DNA of 64,000 nt from Serinicoccus sediminis (GCF_004153545.1 NZ_SDVA01000003.1:124001-188000), one strand, 5' to 3'; shown: positions 17,528 through 27,198, numbered from the stretch's first letter. The notes: a model not told the origin generated them from the letters alone. Numbers and translations: made by a program.

Positions 17528-18997
17528 TCAGGCGATGATGCACGGCTGCCGGTCGACCTGCGGCGCCCCCTCCCGGGCGCCGGACCCGGAGCGGCCGGCG
17601 AGCACGTCCTCCCACGCCAGGGCCAGCCGCGGCACCACCTGCTCGAGCTGCTCGGGCGGCAGCACGAAGGGCAGCCGCATCCACCCGTCCAGCCCGCCGG
17701 CGGCGGCGAAGTTCGGGCCGGCGGCGAGCGCCACGTCGTAGCGACGGGCGGCGGCCGCCAGCGCGGTGGAGGACCCCTCCGGCAGCCGGCACCACAGCGA
17801 CATCCCGCCGGTCGGCACCCGCACCTGCCAGTCGGGCAGCCTCTCGCGCAGGGCCCGCAGCAGCGTGTCGCGCCGCTCGCGCAGGCGGGCCCGCTGCTCG
17901 GGGAGGATCTCGTCGGCGCGGTCCAGGAGGTGGCCGAGGACCAGCTGCTCGAGGACCGGCACCCCCAGGTCCAGCTGCAGCCGGCTGGCCGCCACCGCCT
18001 CCATCCGGGCCCGGGGGACCCGCAGCCAGCCGACCCGCAGCCCGCCCCAGAAGGACTTGCTGGCGCTGCCCGCGGTCACCGCCGTGGGCACGTGCGCCGC
18101 CAGCGGCTCCGGCACGGACTGGCCCTCCAGCGCCAGCTCGGCCTGGGACTCGTCGACGACGGGGACGACGCCGTGCCGCCGCAGCAGCCTCCCCACCCGC
18201 TCGCGCTGCGCGCTGCTCATGAGGGCGCCGGTCGGGTTGTGGAAGTCGGGGATGAGGTAGGCCGCCCGTAGCCCGGACTGCTGCACGGCCCGCTCCAGCG
18301 CCTCCACCTCCCAGTCGTGGTCGACGTGGTCGATCGGGTGGGGGACCACCCGCGCCCCGGCGCCCTGCAGGGTGGCGATGGCGTTGGGATAGGTGGGGGT
18401 CTCGACCAGCACCTGGTCGCGGCGCCGGATGAGCGCGCGCAGCGAGATGGCGACCGCGGCCAACGCACCGGGGGCGACCAGGATCTGGTCCGGCGTGGTC
18501 ACCAGGCCGCGGGCGGTGAAGCGGTCGGCGATCCGCTCGCGCAGCACCGGCAGGCCGCTCGGGTAGTAGCCGGTGCCGGTCAGGTAGGCCCCCAGGTCCT
18601 CGTGGGCCCGGGCATAGGCGTCCGCGATGCCGGGCGGTGCCGCTGCGGCGGTCACGGTGAGGTCGAGCGCCCCCTCGCCCAGCCCGGCGGGGGTGAGGAG
18701 GTGGTCGACGCGGCCACCCGGCACCCGGGGCACCTGGACGACGCTGCCCGATCCCCGGCGGGTGGCGAGGTAACCCTGGGCGCGCAGCTCGGCGTAGGCC
18801 CTGGTCACCGTGGTCCGGCTCAGCCCGACCGGCCCGGTGAGGTCGCGCTCGCTCGGGAGGCGCACACCCTCGGACAGTCGGCCGTCGACGATGCCCCGGC
18901 GCAGGGCCTCGGCGAGCCGCGCGTAGGCGGGCCCGTCCCCGGCCAGCGTCGGCAGCACGAGGTCGGCGACACGGGAGGCGGGGGCGAGGCGCGGCAT
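17528..18997 (-). CDS. MocR-type (GntR wHTH + aminotransferase) transcriptional regulator
   Basis: 489 residues. The N-terminal GntR winged helix is visible as LAEALRRGIVDGRL, RLPSERDLTGPVGLSRTTVT and AYAELRAQGYL. The rest is a fold-type I aminotransferase domain, with the PLP lysine in TAGSASKSFWGGLRVGWLR and the NPTG segment in PDFHNPTGALMS. Such regulators bind PLP and an amino-group ligand. It is divergent from a yczE-type gene, a known association for one MocR branch, and inverted repeats sit between them. ATG 18997 is the start that opens the winged-helix; the upstream open frame antisense to yczE is not homologous. Confidence 0.88.
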   Translation of the reverse strand: MPRLAPASRVADLVLPTLAGDGPAYARLAEALRRGIVDGRLSEGVRLPSERDLTGPVGLSRTTVTRAYAELRAQGYLATRRGSGSVVQVPRVPGGRVDHLLTPAGLGEGALDLTVTAAAAPPGIADAYARAHEDLGAYLTGTGYYPSGLPVLRERIADRFTARGLVTTPDQILVAPGALAAVAISLRALIRRRDQVLVETPTYPNAIATLQGAGARVVPHPIDHVDHDWEVEALERAVQQSGLRAAYLIPDFHNPTGALMSSAQRERVGRLLRRHGVVPVVDESQAELALEGQSVPEPLAAHVPTAVTAGSASKSFWGGLRVGWLRVPRARMEAVAASRLQLDLGVPVLEQLVLGHLLDRADEILPEQRARLRERRDTLLRALRERLPDWQVRVPTGGMSLWCRLPEGSSTALAAAARRYDVALAAGPNFAAAGGLDGWMRLPFVLPPEQLEQVVPRLALAWEDVLAGRSGSGAREGAPQVDRQPCIIA

Positions 18998-19029
18998 ACA
19001 CTCACTGTGACCCACGGTGGACCTCTCGT

Positions 19030-19070
19030 CCATAGCCACCTCGTGGCCACCGGGCCTCAAGTGGCTATGG
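19030..19070. promoter_or_regulatory. Inverted-repeat operator between MocR regulator and yczE
   Basis: CCATAGCCAC (19030-19039) and GTGGCTATGG (19061-19070) are a perfect 10-bp inverted repeat with a 21-bp spacer. The spacer contains GTGGCCAC (19043-19050), a palindrome made of the same half-site. Position in the divergent promoter region suggests it is bound by the MocR protein. Confidence 0.6.
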
Positions 19071-19102
19071 AGCACCGGGCCACCTGCCCGCAGACTGAGG
19101 GC

Positions 19103-19831
19103 ATGGGCATGTCCAGCATGGTCGGTCAGAACGGTCGTCGAGCGGTGGAGCGGGCGCGCACCCGGGCCCGTGACCCGCGCCGCCAGCTCGCGGCGCTCGG
19201 GCCGCTGCAGCAGCTCCGGGCGGGACGCCTCCCGCGACGCGTCGCGCAGCTGCTGCTCGGACTGGCGCTCTACGGCGCCTCGATCGCCTTCATGGTCCGC
19301 GGCGTCCTCGGCAACATGCCGTGGGACGTCCTGCACCAGGGCATCGCGCGGCACGTCCCCCTGAGCCTGGGCACGATCATCGTCGCGGCGTCGGTCCTCG
19401 TGCTGCTCCTGTGGATCCCGCTGCGGCAGCAGCCCGGCCTGGGCACGGTGGCCAACGCCCTGCTGGTGGGGTTCGCGGCCGACGCGACCCTCTGGCTCGT
19501 CGCGCCCGGCGAGGGATGGCTCGAGCGAGGTGCCCTCATGGCCGGCGGGGTGGTGCTCAACGGCGTCGCGAGCGCGATGTACATCGGCGCCCAGCTGGGC
19601 CCGGGGCCGCGCGACGGGCTGATGACCGGTGTCGCCCGACGCACCGGCTGGTCCCTGCGGGTGGTACGCACCGGCATCGAGGTCACCGTCATCGCCCTCG
19701 GCTGGCTGCTCGGGGGTGTCGTGGGACTCGGGACCGTCCTCTACGCGGTGGCGATCGGCCCGCTGACCCAGACGCTGCTGCCCTGGTTCACCGTCGACCT
19801 CTCCGGGCCGGACGCGCGAGAGGCGCGGTAG
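19103..19831 (+). CDS. yczE: YczE-type integral membrane protein
   Basis: 242 residues: about 60 basic, Arg-rich residues followed by five or so membrane segments (VAQLLLGLALYGASIAFMV, TIIVAASVLVLLLWIPL, ANALLVGFAADATLWLV, VIALGWLLGGVVGLGTVLYA). LGPGPRDGLMTGVARRTGWSLRVVR is the characteristic cytoplasmic signature of YczE/YitT-like proteins. Function unknown; the linked MocR regulator probably controls it. CAGACT 6 nt before ATG 19103 may be a leaderless -10. Confidence 0.82.
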   Translation: MGMSSMVGQNGRRAVERARTRARDPRRQLAALGPLQQLRAGRLPRRVAQLLLGLALYGASIAFMVRGVLGNMPWDVLHQGIARHVPLSLGTIIVAASVLVLLLWIPLRQQPGLGTVANALLVGFAADATLWLVAPGEGWLERGALMAGGVVLNGVASAMYIGAQLGPGPRDGLMTGVARRTGWSLRVVRTGIEVTVIALGWLLGGVVGLGTVLYAVAIGPLTQTLLPWFTVDLSGPDAREAR

Positions 19832-19891
19832 GCGCGCCTCGGTCGCGCGCTCCGGCCCTGGGCCGGGCGCACACCCGGCGCAGGACCGACG

Positions 19892-20173
19892 TCAGTGGTT
19901 GCGCAGGGCCTCGATGAGCTCGTCCTTGGTCATCGAGGAGCGGCCCTCGATGTCGAGCTCGGCGGCCCGGTCGCGCAGCTCGTCGACCGTCCGGTCCTCG
20001 TAGTTCTCCGCCTCGCCGCCGCGCTCCCCGACGTCCGAGCGGGACGAGGCGGCGGCCGCGTTGGCGATCCGGGCAGCCTTCTCCTTGCTCGCGCCGTCGT
20101 CGCGCACGGCCTCGTAGACCTCGGGGTCCTTGACGCTGGGGCCGGGGTCCTCCGTCTTCTTCTCTGCTGCCAT
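19892..20173 (-). CDS. Small Rho-N/SAP-like protein
   Basis: 93 residues. Residues 15-45 (DPEVYEAVRDDGASKEKAAR) form a helical segment seen in many small actinobacterial proteins, and the C-terminus TVDELRDRAAELDIEGRSSM followed by TKDELIEALRNH is a Rho N-terminal/SAP-like nucleic-acid-binding helix pair. Probably a small nucleic-acid-associated or stress protein. TACCGT lies 7 nt before ATG 20173 (minus strand), so the mRNA may be leaderless. It is divergent from the LLM oxidoreductase gene with only 34 bp between the starts. Confidence 0.75.
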   Translation of the reverse strand: MAAEKKTEDPGPSVKDPEVYEAVRDDGASKEKAARIANAAAASSRSDVGERGGEAENYEDRTVDELRDRAAELDIEGRSSMTKDELIEALRNH

Positions 20174-20207
20174 GCGCCCGACGGTATGCCGTGCCAGGCT
20201 GGGGTGC

Positions 20208-21008
20208 ATGGCGAACATCCACGACCGTCCGGTCCGGCTGGGCGTGCAGGTCCAGCCGCAGCACGCGACCTACCCGCAGATCCGCGACACCGTCCGACGG
20301 CTCGAGGAGGCCGGCGTCGACCTCGTGATGACGTGGGACCACTTCTTCCCGCTCAGCGGTGAGCCGGACGGGCTGCACTTCGAGTGCTGGACCACGCTCG
20401 GGGCGTGGGCCGAGCAGACCTCGCGGGTCGAGATCGGTGCCCTGGTCACCTGCAACTCCTACCGCAACCCCGACCTGCTGGCCGACATGGCGCGCACCGT
20501 CGACCACGTCAGCGACGGCCGGCTCATCCTCGGCATCGGGTCGGGCTGGTTCGAGCGGGACTACGAGGAGTACGGCTACGACTTCGGCACGGCCGGCTCC
20601 CGGCTGGACGACCTGGCTGCCGCCATGCCCCGGATCCGTGAGCGCTGGTCCAGGCTCAACCCGGCACCCACCCGTGAGATCCCGGTGATGATCGGTGGCG
20701 GTGGCGAGAAGAAGACGCTGCGCATCGTGGCCGAGCACGCGACGATCTGGCACTCCTTCGGGGACGCGGACACCCTGCGGCACAAGCTCGGCGTGCTGGG
20801 GCGGCACTGCGCTGACGTCGGCCGTGACCCCGGCGAGATCGAGGTCTCGGCCGCCGCGGCGGGCTCGCTCGACGTCGGCCCCGGCGAGGACGCCGAGGCG
20901 AAGTACGCCGCCGGTGCCCGGCTCTTCACCGTGCACACCAGCGGCCCCGACTACCCCCTGGACCAGCTGGACGCCTGGCTCGCCTGGCGGGACGAGCGCA
21001 ACGCCTGA
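20208..21008 (+). CDS. LLM-class (F420-dependent type) oxidoreductase
   Basis: 266 residues of the luciferase-like TIM barrel: LGVQVQPQHATYPQIRDTVR, GVDLVMTWDHFFPL, VEIGALVTCNSYRNPDLLADM, VDHVSDGRLILGIGSGWFERDY and IPVMIGGGGEKKTLRIVAEH. These are typical of F420-using members, but a flavin cannot be excluded. The substrate is unknown. CAGGCT 7 nt before ATG suggests a leaderless start. Confidence 0.85.
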   Translation: MANIHDRPVRLGVQVQPQHATYPQIRDTVRRLEEAGVDLVMTWDHFFPLSGEPDGLHFECWTTLGAWAEQTSRVEIGALVTCNSYRNPDLLADMARTVDHVSDGRLILGIGSGWFERDYEEYGYDFGTAGSRLDDLAAAMPRIRERWSRLNPAPTREIPVMIGGGGEKKTLRIVAEHATIWHSFGDADTLRHKLGVLGRHCADVGRDPGEIEVSAAAAGSLDVGPGEDAEAKYAAGARLFTVHTSGPDYPLDQLDAWLAWRDERNA

Positions 21009-21044
21009 CCCCGGGCGTCCCCCGCTCGGCATACCCTGGCTGAC

Positions 21045-21839
21045 ATGACGTCACGCCACGACGGCCGCAGCGCCGACCAGCTCCGCGACATCCGCATCAC
21101 CCGCAACTGGCTCGACCACGCCGAGGGCAGCGTGCTCGTGGAGTTCGGCCGGACCCGGGTGCTGTGCGCCGCGTCCTTCACCGGGGGCGTGCCGCGCTGG
21201 CGCAAGGGCAGCGGCAAGGGGTGGACCACCGCGGAGTACGCCATGCTCCCGCGCTCCACGCACACCCGGTCCGACCGCGAGTCGGTCAAGGGCCGGCTGG
21301 GGGGCCGCACGCACGAGATCAGCCGCCTCATCGGGCGCTCCCTGCGGGCGGTCGTCGACCTGGACGCGCTGGGGGAGAACACGATCCAGCTCGACTGCGA
21401 CGTGCTGCAGGCCGACGGCGGCACCCGCACGGCGGCGATCACCGGCGCCTACGTCGCACTGGTCGACGCCGTCGAGACGGCCCGCGCCAAGGGCCTCATC
21501 GCCAAGAAGGCCGAGCCCATCACCGGCTCGGTGGCCGCGGTCAGCGTCGGCGTGGTCGACGGCGAGCCCGTGCTGGACCTGGACTACCCGGAGGACTCCA
21601 CGGCCGAGACCGACATGAACGTGGTCATGACCGGCGACGGACGCTTCATCGAGGTGCAGGGCACCGCCGAGGGCGTCCCCTTCGACCGCGAGCTGCTCGA
21701 CGCCCTGCTCGACCTGGCCGCCGAGGGCTGCGCGGAGCTCACCGCCCGCCAGGCCGCGGCCTTCGGCGCCGACGACATCGGCGGGGCCGACAGCCACGCG
21801 GCCGGTGCGGACGTGGACCAGGGGCCGCCGACGTGGTGA
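21045..21839 (+). CDS. rph: Ribonuclease PH
   Basis: 264 residues, phosphorolytic 3' exonuclease that trims tRNA 3' ends. [77 protein letters not shown] and [15 protein letters not shown] are all family signatures. TACCCT (21032-21037) is 7 nt before the ATG, so the rph-rdgB transcript is probably leaderless. The stop overlaps the rdgB start. Confidence 0.97.
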   Translation: MTSRHDGRSADQLRDIRITRNWLDHAEGSVLVEFGRTRVLCAASFTGGVPRWRKGSGKGWTTAEYAMLPRSTHTRSDRESVKGRLGGRTHEISRLIGRSLRAVVDLDALGENTIQLDCDVLQADGGTRTAAITGAYVALVDAVETARAKGLIAKKAEPITGSVAAVSVGVVDGEPVLDLDYPEDSTAETDMNVVMTGDGRFIEVQGTAEGVPFDRELLDALLDLAAEGCAELTARQAAAFGADDIGGADSHAAGADVDQGPPTW

Positions 21840-22519
21840 GCGGGACCCGGATCGTCCTGGCGACCCGCAACCCGGGCAAGGTCGCCGAGCTGCGCGACAT
21901 CCTCGCCGACGTGCTCGACCGGACCGGACTGGAGCTGGTGGGGCTGGACCGCTTCCCCGAGCTCGAGGACGTCGTCGAGTCCGGGGTCACCTTCGCGCAG
22001 AACGCCCTGCTCAAGGCCCGGTATGCCGCGGCCGCCACCGGGCTGCCGGCGCTCGCCGACGACTCCGGGCTGGCGGTGGACGTCCTGGGTGGCGCCCCGG
22101 GCATCTTCTCGGCGCGCTGGTCCGGGCCGCTCGGCGAGGCCACCGGCCGCACCAGGGACGAGGCCAACAACGACCTGCTGCTGGCCCAGCTCGCCGACGT
22201 CCCCGACGAGCACCGGGGGGCCGAGTTCGTCTGTGCCGCAGCGCTCGTGCTCCCCGACGGCCGGGCGCCCGAGCAGGACACCGCGGCCGGCGGGGTCGCC
22301 CCGCAGGTGACGGGCACCGAGTGGGTCCGGGAGGGCCGCTGCCGCGGCGTGCTGGGCCGGGAACCGCTCGGCGACAACGGCTTCGGCTACGACCCGTTGC
22401 TCGTCCGCCCGGACGGCCGCACCCTGGCCCAGCACACGAGCGCCGAGAAGCACGCGATCTCCCACCGGGGCGACGCCTTCCGCGCCCTCGCCCACGACCT
22501 CGGGTCCGTGCTGGGCTGA
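21836..22519 (+). CDS. rdgB: XTP/dITP diphosphatase (non-canonical purine NTP pyrophosphatase)
   Basis: 227 residues; removes ITP, dITP and XTP from the nucleotide pool. [17 protein letters not shown] is the N-terminal signature, [23 protein letters not shown] is the catalytic segment, and [12 protein letters not shown] plus [10 protein letters not shown] complete the fold. The protein is somewhat longer than usual because of an insertion around 135-155 ([19 protein letters not shown]). GTG 21836 overlaps the rph stop by 4 nt; GTG 21833 is an equal alternative. Confidence 0.96.
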   Translation: MSGTRIVLATRNPGKVAELRDILADVLDRTGLELVGLDRFPELEDVVESGVTFAQNALLKARYAAAATGLPALADDSGLAVDVLGGAPGIFSARWSGPLGEATGRTRDEANNDLLLAQLADVPDEHRGAEFVCAAALVLPDGRAPEQDTAAGGVAPQVTGTEWVREGRCRGVLGREPLGDNGFGYDPLLVRPDGRTLAQHTSAEKHAISHRGDAFRALAHDLGSVLG

Positions 22520-22597
22520 CCGCGGGTCAGGTGGGCCCGCGCGCACCCCATACCCTGGTCACCTGACCCACGGTCAAGGACGAAGGAACGACACCCC

Positions 22598-23692
22598 ATG
22601 CCCCACCAGTGGCGCGGCGTCATCGCCGAGTATGCCGACCGCCTCCCGCCGTCGATCACCGAGCAGGTGGTCACGCTGCGCGAGGGCGGCACCCCGCTCA
22701 TCCCCGCCGAGCACCTCAGCGAGCTCGTCGGCGCGCAGGTGCACGTGAAGTACGAGGGGCTCAACCCCACCGGCTCGTTCAAGGACCGCGGCATGACGGC
22801 GGCCATCAGCGACGCCGCGCGGCAGGGCGCCAAGGCGGTCATCTGCGCCTCGACCGGCAACACCAGCGCGAGCGCCGCGGCCTACGCCACCAAGGCGGGG
22901 ATGGAGTGCGGCGTCCTCGTGCCGGACGGCAAGATCGCCATGGGCAAGCTCAGCCAGGCGATCGCCGGCGGGGCGACCCTCATCCAGGTGCAGGGCAACT
23001 TCGACGACTGCCTGACGCTGGCCCGCAAGCTGGCCGAGGCCTACCCCGTCGAGCTGGTGAACTCGGTCAACCCGGCGCGCATCGAGGGCCAGAAGACGGC
23101 GGCCTTCGAGGTCGTCGACGCCCTGGGCGACGCCCCGGACATCCACTGCCTGCCGGTCGGCAACGCCGGCAACATCACCGCCTACTGGAAGGGCTACGGG
23201 GAGTACGCCGACCCCGACGCGCCCGGCGCGGGCGGGCACGCCCCCGCGACCCGACGACCCCGGATGTGGGGGTTCCAGGCCGCGGGCGCGGCGCCGATCG
23301 TCAAGGGCCACCCGGTCGACGACCCGGAGACCCTCGCCACCGCCATCCGCATCGGCAACCCCGCGTCCTGGGCGCAGGCGGAGGCCGCGCGGGAGGAGTC
23401 CGGCGGGGTCATCGAGGCGGTGACCGACGAGGAGATCCTCGCCGCGCACCGGCTCCTGTCGTCGAGGGAGGGGATCTTCGTCGAGCCGGCCTCGGCGGCC
23501 TCGGTCGCCGGGCTGCTCAAGCGGCACGCCGCCGGCCAGGTGCCGGCCGGCGCGACCGTCGTCTGCACGGTCACCGGCCACGGCCTGAAGGACCCGCAGT
23601 GGGCGCTCAAGGGGGCCGACGGCAACGACGTCGACCCGGTGCGGGTCTCCGTCGACGTCGTGAGCGTCGCCGACGCGCTCGGGCTGGAGTGA
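22598..23692 (+). CDS. thrC: Threonine synthase
   Basis: 364 residues; converts O-phosphohomoserine to threonine with PLP. The PLP lysine is K62 in [30 protein letters not shown] and the C-terminal glycine-rich segment [12 protein letters not shown] are conserved. This is the shorter type of threonine synthase found in actinobacteria. AAGGACGAAGGAACG provides a ribosome-binding site; a -10-like TACCCT lies at 22550-22555, giving a leader of about 35 nt. It overlaps thrB by one base. Confidence 0.96.
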   Translation: MPHQWRGVIAEYADRLPPSITEQVVTLREGGTPLIPAEHLSELVGAQVHVKYEGLNPTGSFKDRGMTAAISDAARQGAKAVICASTGNTSASAAAYATKAGMECGVLVPDGKIAMGKLSQAIAGGATLIQVQGNFDDCLTLARKLAEAYPVELVNSVNPARIEGQKTAAFEVVDALGDAPDIHCLPVGNAGNITAYWKGYGEYADPDAPGAGGHAPATRRPRMWGFQAAGAAPIVKGHPVDDPETLATAIRIGNPASWAQAEAAREESGGVIEAVTDEEILAAHRLLSSREGIFVEPASAASVAGLLKRHAAGQVPAGATVVCTVTGHGLKDPQWALKGADGNDVDPVRVSVDVVSVADALGLE

Positions 23693-24648
23693 TGGCCGGG
23701 ATGGTCCCGGGCGCGGCCGCCCGGGTGCGGGTCCCCGCGAGCAGCGCGAACCTCGGCCCCGGCTTCGACAGCGTCGGGCTGGCGCTCGGGCTCTGGGACG
23801 AGTATGCCGTCGAGGTGCTCCCCGAGGCGGGTCGCCTCGACGTGGTGCTGACCGGGCAGGGCGCGGAGGAGCTGCCCACCGACGAGCGACACCTCGTCGC
23901 CGTCCGGCTGCGGGAGGCGCTGGAGGCGTGCGGCGTGGGGTGGCTCGACGGCTACGGGCTGCGGCTGACGTGCGCCAACACCATCCCCATGTCCGCGGGC
24001 ATGGGCAGCTCGGCCGCCGCCGTCGTCGGCGGTCTGGGGCTGGGCTTCGCCCTCGTCCGCGACGGCGAGCTCACCGAGGCCGACCTGGGCCTCGTCAACA
24101 CCCACGCCGGGGTGGCCGAGGGCCACCCGGACAACTCCTCGGCCTCGGTCTGGGGCGGCCTCACCGTCTCCTGGATGCCCGGCCCGCAGGTCGTGCGCAC
24201 CGCCCGACCACAGCTCCACGCCGACCTCGTCCCGGTCGTGCTCGTGCCCACCGACCAGCGGCTCGACACCGCCACCGCGCGGGCCGTCCTGGGCCCCTCG
24301 GTGCCCCGGCTCGACGCGGTGCGGCAGGCGGGCCGGGCGGCGCTGCTGGTCCATGCCCTCACCGCCGAGCCGGCCCTCCTGCTCGACGCCACGGGCGACT
24401 GGCTGCACCAGGAGCAGCGTCGGTCGGCCTACCCGGCGACCATGGGGGCGGTCGACACGCTGCGCGGGCTGGGGCACGCCGCCGTCGTCTCCGGCGCCGG
24501 GCCCACGGTGCTCTGCCTCACCACGGCCGACCTGGCGCCCACCGTCGTGGCCGAGGCCCGCACCTGGGGGCGCGGCTGGCGGGTGCTGACCCCCGGCATA
24601 CCGGAGCAGGGGCTGCACGTCACCACCACGCCCGGGCCTCGCCGGTAG
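23692..24648 (+). CDS. thrB: Homoserine kinase
   Basis: 318 residues of the GHMP kinase fold: VRVPASSANLGPGFDSVGLAL at the N-terminus, the ATP-binding IPMSAGMGSSAAAVVGGL, and the C-terminal VVSGAGPTVLCL. It phosphorylates homoserine to supply thrC. The start overlaps the thrC stop (TGATG). hom (homoserine dehydrogenase), often in the same actinobacterial operon, is not beside it. Confidence 0.96.
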   Translation: MAGMVPGAAARVRVPASSANLGPGFDSVGLALGLWDEYAVEVLPEAGRLDVVLTGQGAEELPTDERHLVAVRLREALEACGVGWLDGYGLRLTCANTIPMSAGMGSSAAAVVGGLGLGFALVRDGELTEADLGLVNTHAGVAEGHPDNSSASVWGGLTVSWMPGPQVVRTARPQLHADLVPVVLVPTDQRLDTATARAVLGPSVPRLDAVRQAGRAALLVHALTAEPALLLDATGDWLHQEQRRSAYPATMGAVDTLRGLGHAAVVSGAGPTVLCLTTADLAPTVVAEARTWGRGWRVLTPGIPEQGLHVTTTPGPRR

Positions 24649-24669
24649 CGACCAGGGGCCCTCCCGGCC

Positions 24670-25464
24670 TCAGCGCAGGCGCTGCGGCCGGATGCCGGCG
24701 GTGAGCGCCGCCGCGTAGGCCTCCTGCCCCTCCAGCGTGGGGTGGAAGGTGCGGGGGTCGACCCAGGGGTCGGCGGCGTTGACGCCGTGCCTGTCGAACT
24801 TCTTCACGACGTCGACGTAGACCAGGCCGTGCCGGTCGGCGGCCGCCCGGATCGTCGCGTTGAGCAGGTCCGCCCCCTCGTCGAGGGCCTCCTGCTCCTG
24901 CGGGGAGGCGTTGCCGAAGGCCCCGGCCTCGGGGGTGAACAGGTGCGGGTAGCCGGTGACCACCACGTGCGCGTCGGGGGCGGCCGTCCCGACCGCGCTG
25001 AAGGCGGCGTCGAGGCGTGCCGGCAGCAGCCCCTGGACCAGCAGGCGGGAGCCGGCCACCGCCTGCGCGCAGGTCGGGTCGTCCAGCAGCAGGCAGGCGC
25101 CGATGGCCTGCGTCCACCCGATGTCGTTGCCGCCGATGGTGAGCGTGACGAGATCGGTGTCGGCGTCCAGCGCGGGCAGCTGGGCGGCGAGGTCCGCGGT
25201 CGTGGCGCCGCTGCAGGCGACGAAGTCGTCGAGGGCGATCCGCTTGCGGCCGTCCAGGCGCACCGGCGGAGCCGTGTCGGTGCGCGAGCACCCGGCGGCG
25301 TCCCCCAGCACGGTCCCGGCACCGAAGCCGGCGGCGTAGGAGTCGCCCAGGGCGTCGTAGACGGCCTCGTCGGGGGCGGCCGAGGCGGGCGCAGCCAGGC
25401 TCAGGCCCAGACCCATCGCCAGGGTGCCGATCGCGGCCACGGCCAGCCGTGCGGAGGTGCTCAT
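24670..25464 (-). CDS. Secreted SGNH/GDSL-type hydrolase
   Basis: 264 residues with a signal peptide (LAVAAIGTLAMGLGLSLAAPASAA, cleavage likely after ASAA). The block I GDS motif is in YDALGDSYAAGFGAG, block III is TIGGNDIGW, and the catalytic Asp/His pair is in FHPTLEGQ preceded by DPRT. Close in layout to Streptomyces-type secreted lipases/esterases. TAGGTT (25476-25471) lies 6 nt before ATG, a leaderless type start. It is convergent with thrB. Confidence 0.9.
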   Translation of the reverse strand: MSTSARLAVAAIGTLAMGLGLSLAAPASAAPDEAVYDALGDSYAAGFGAGTVLGDAAGCSRTDTAPPVRLDGRKRIALDDFVACSGATTADLAAQLPALDADTDLVTLTIGGNDIGWTQAIGACLLLDDPTCAQAVAGSRLLVQGLLPARLDAAFSAVGTAAPDAHVVVTGYPHLFTPEAGAFGNASPQEQEALDEGADLLNATIRAAADRHGLVYVDVVKKFDRHGVNAADPWVDPRTFHPTLEGQEAYAAALTAGIRPQRLR

Positions 25465-25535
25465 CCGCCCAACCTACTCCGGGGGTGGCGTCGGCGTCGG
25501 GCGGACGGGGGTGCGGTCGCTAGGCTGGCCCCCGC

Positions 25536-25617
25536 GCGCTCGTGGTGGAACTGGTAGACACGCAGGATTTAGGTTCCTGTGCCTCGCGGTGTGCGGGTTC
25601 GAGTCCCGCCGAGCGCA
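25536..25617 (+). tRNA. tRNA-Leu (anticodon TAG)
   Basis: A full class II cloverleaf: acceptor GCGCTCG pairs with CGAGCGC, discriminator A at 25617, long variable arm TGCCTCGCGGTGT as in tRNA-Leu, T-loop TTCGAGT. The anticodon loop TTTAGGT gives TAG at 25570-25572, reading CTA/CUN leucine codons. CCA is not encoded. TAGGCT at 25521-25526 is a probable -10. Confidence 0.97.
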
Positions 25618-25646
25618 CCCGGAGCAGCGGTGGCCCGGGGTATGCC

Positions 25647-26132
25647 TCAGGCCGGCGCTGCGGGCAGCTCCACCCCGAGCTGCTTGGCCAGGGAGGCGAC
25701 GTGGCCCTTGGCGCGCACGTTGTACTTCGCCACCTCCACGACACCCTGCTCGTCGATGACGAAGGTGGAGCGGATGACGCCCACCACCGTCTTCCCGTAG
25801 GTCTTCTTCTCCCCGTACGCGCCGTAGGCGGTGAGCATCTCCGTGCTCTCGTCGGAGACGAGCGGGAAACCGAGGCCCTCCTTCTCGGCGAAGCGCGCGA
25901 GCTTCTCGACGGGGTCGGGGGAAACGCCGACCACGGCATACCCCTCCCGGGTGAAGACCGCCTCGTTGTCGCGGAAGTCGCACGCCTGCGTCGTGCAGCC
26001 GGGGGTCATCGCCGCCGGGTAGACGTAGAGGACCACCTTGCGACCGGCCAGGTCGGCGAGGCTCAGGGTGGAGCCGTCGGCGGTGGGCAGGGTCCAGGCG
26101 GGGGCGGGCTGACCGGGCTCGAGGCGGGACAT
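25647..26132 (-). CDS. bcp: Thioredoxin-dependent peroxiredoxin (BCP type)
   Basis: 161 residues. LYVYPAAMTPGCTTQACDFRD carries the peroxidatic Cys46 and the resolving Cys51 of the E. coli BCP subgroup; GVSPDPVEKLARFAEKEGL and LVSDEST follow. It reduces peroxides in the cytoplasm using thioredoxin. Ribosome-binding site GGAAGG stands 6 nt before ATG. It is transcribed toward the tRNA-Leu gene. Confidence 0.94.
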   Translation of the reverse strand: MSRLEPGQPAPAWTLPTADGSTLSLADLAGRKVVLYVYPAAMTPGCTTQACDFRDNEAVFTREGYAVVGVSPDPVEKLARFAEKEGLGFPLVSDESTEMLTAYGAYGEKKTYGKTVVGVIRSTFVIDEQGVVEVAKYNVRAKGHVASLAKQLGVELPAAPA

Positions 26133-26208
26133 GGGTGACCTTCCGAACGGGGCGGGCGTGCTGGATGATCGTCTCAGACCGTGACCGCGACCGAGAGGAG
26201 GTCACCGG

Positions 26209-27198
26209 GTGATCGTCGACCAGGCCGTCTACCGCGGGGGCACCCGCGAGCCGTGCGACGTGCCCACGCTGGCGCAGGAGCTCGAGGCGCTGCGCGCCGA
26301 CGGCGCCCCCGACCAGGACTTCCTGTGGATCGGTCTGAAGGACCCCACGCCGGAGGAGTTCGAGGTGGTGCGGCGGGCCCTGGACCTGCACCCGCTGGCC
26401 GTCGAGGACGCCCTCGACGGCGAGCAGCGCGCCAAGCTCGAGGCCTACGACACCAGCGTCTACGCCGTCGTCAAGACGCTGGACTACGACCCGGCGACCT
26501 CGGACATCGAGACCGGCGAGGTCAGCGTCATCCTCGGCCCGCACGTCGCGGTGACGCTGCGCCACGGCGAGATCGCCTCGCTGCGCGGCGTCCGGCGTCG
26601 CATGGAAGAGCATCAGCAGGCGCTGCTCTCCTACGGCCCGCTGAGCGTGCTGCACGGGGTCCTGGACACCGTGGTCGACACCTACACCGCCATCGACGAG
26701 GCGGTGGGCAGCGACCTGGAGACCATCGAGCGCGACGTCTTCGGCGGCGGCAACCGCACCCACTCCACCACGATCTACCGCCTCAAGCGGGAGGTGCTGG
26801 AGTTCCGTCGGGCCGCGGTGCCGCTCGGCCCGGTGCTGCACGCCCTGACGCAGGAGCAGGGGCTGGTGCGCAGCGCGGAGCTGCGGCTGCACTTCCGCGA
26901 CGTCGCCGACCACCTCTCGGGCGTCCTGCAGGACGTCGAGAGCTACGACAAGCTGCTCAGCGACATCCTGGGCGCCCACCTCTCGCAGATCGGGGTGCAG
27001 CAGAACGCCGACATGCGGCGGATCTCCGCGTGGGCCGCCATGATCGCGGTGCCGACCCTCGTGGCGGGGATCTACGGGATGAACTTCGACCACATGCCCG
27101 AGCTGCACTGGGCCCTGGGGTACCCGATGGTGCTGGGGCTGATGGCGCTCGCGGTCGGGCTGCTGCACCGAGCCTTCCGCCGCTCCGGATGGTTGTGA
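26209..27198 (+). CDS. corA: CorA-type magnesium/cobalt transporter
   Basis: 329 residues: a cytoplasmic alpha/beta domain, a long helical stalk and two C-terminal membrane helices (WAAMIAVPTLVAGIYGMNF and YPMVLGLMALAVGLLH). The pore signature GMNFDHMPEL is the GMN motif of the family. GTG 26209 follows GAGAGGAGG. It forms a pentameric Mg2+ channel in the membrane. The gene is divergent from bcp with 76 bp between starts. Confidence 0.95.
   Translation: MIVDQAVYRGGTREPCDVPTLAQELEALRADGAPDQDFLWIGLKDPTPEEFEVVRRALDLHPLAVEDALDGEQRAKLEAYDTSVYAVVKTLDYDPATSDIETGEVSVILGPHVAVTLRHGEIASLRGVRRRMEEHQQALLSYGPLSVLHGVLDTVVDTYTAIDEAVGSDLETIERDVFGGGNRTHSTTIYRLKREVLEFRRAAVPLGPVLHALTQEQGLVRSAELRLHFRDVADHLSGVLQDVESYDKLLSDILGAHLSQIGVQQNADMRRISAWAAMIAVPTLVAGIYGMNFDHMPELHWALGYPMVLGLMALAVGLLHRAFRRSGWL

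Noticed and set aside
18998-19354. N-terminal extension of the MocR regulator across the divergent promoter
   Set aside because: It would run through the inverted repeats and antisense to yczE; the winged helix starts normally from ATG 18997.
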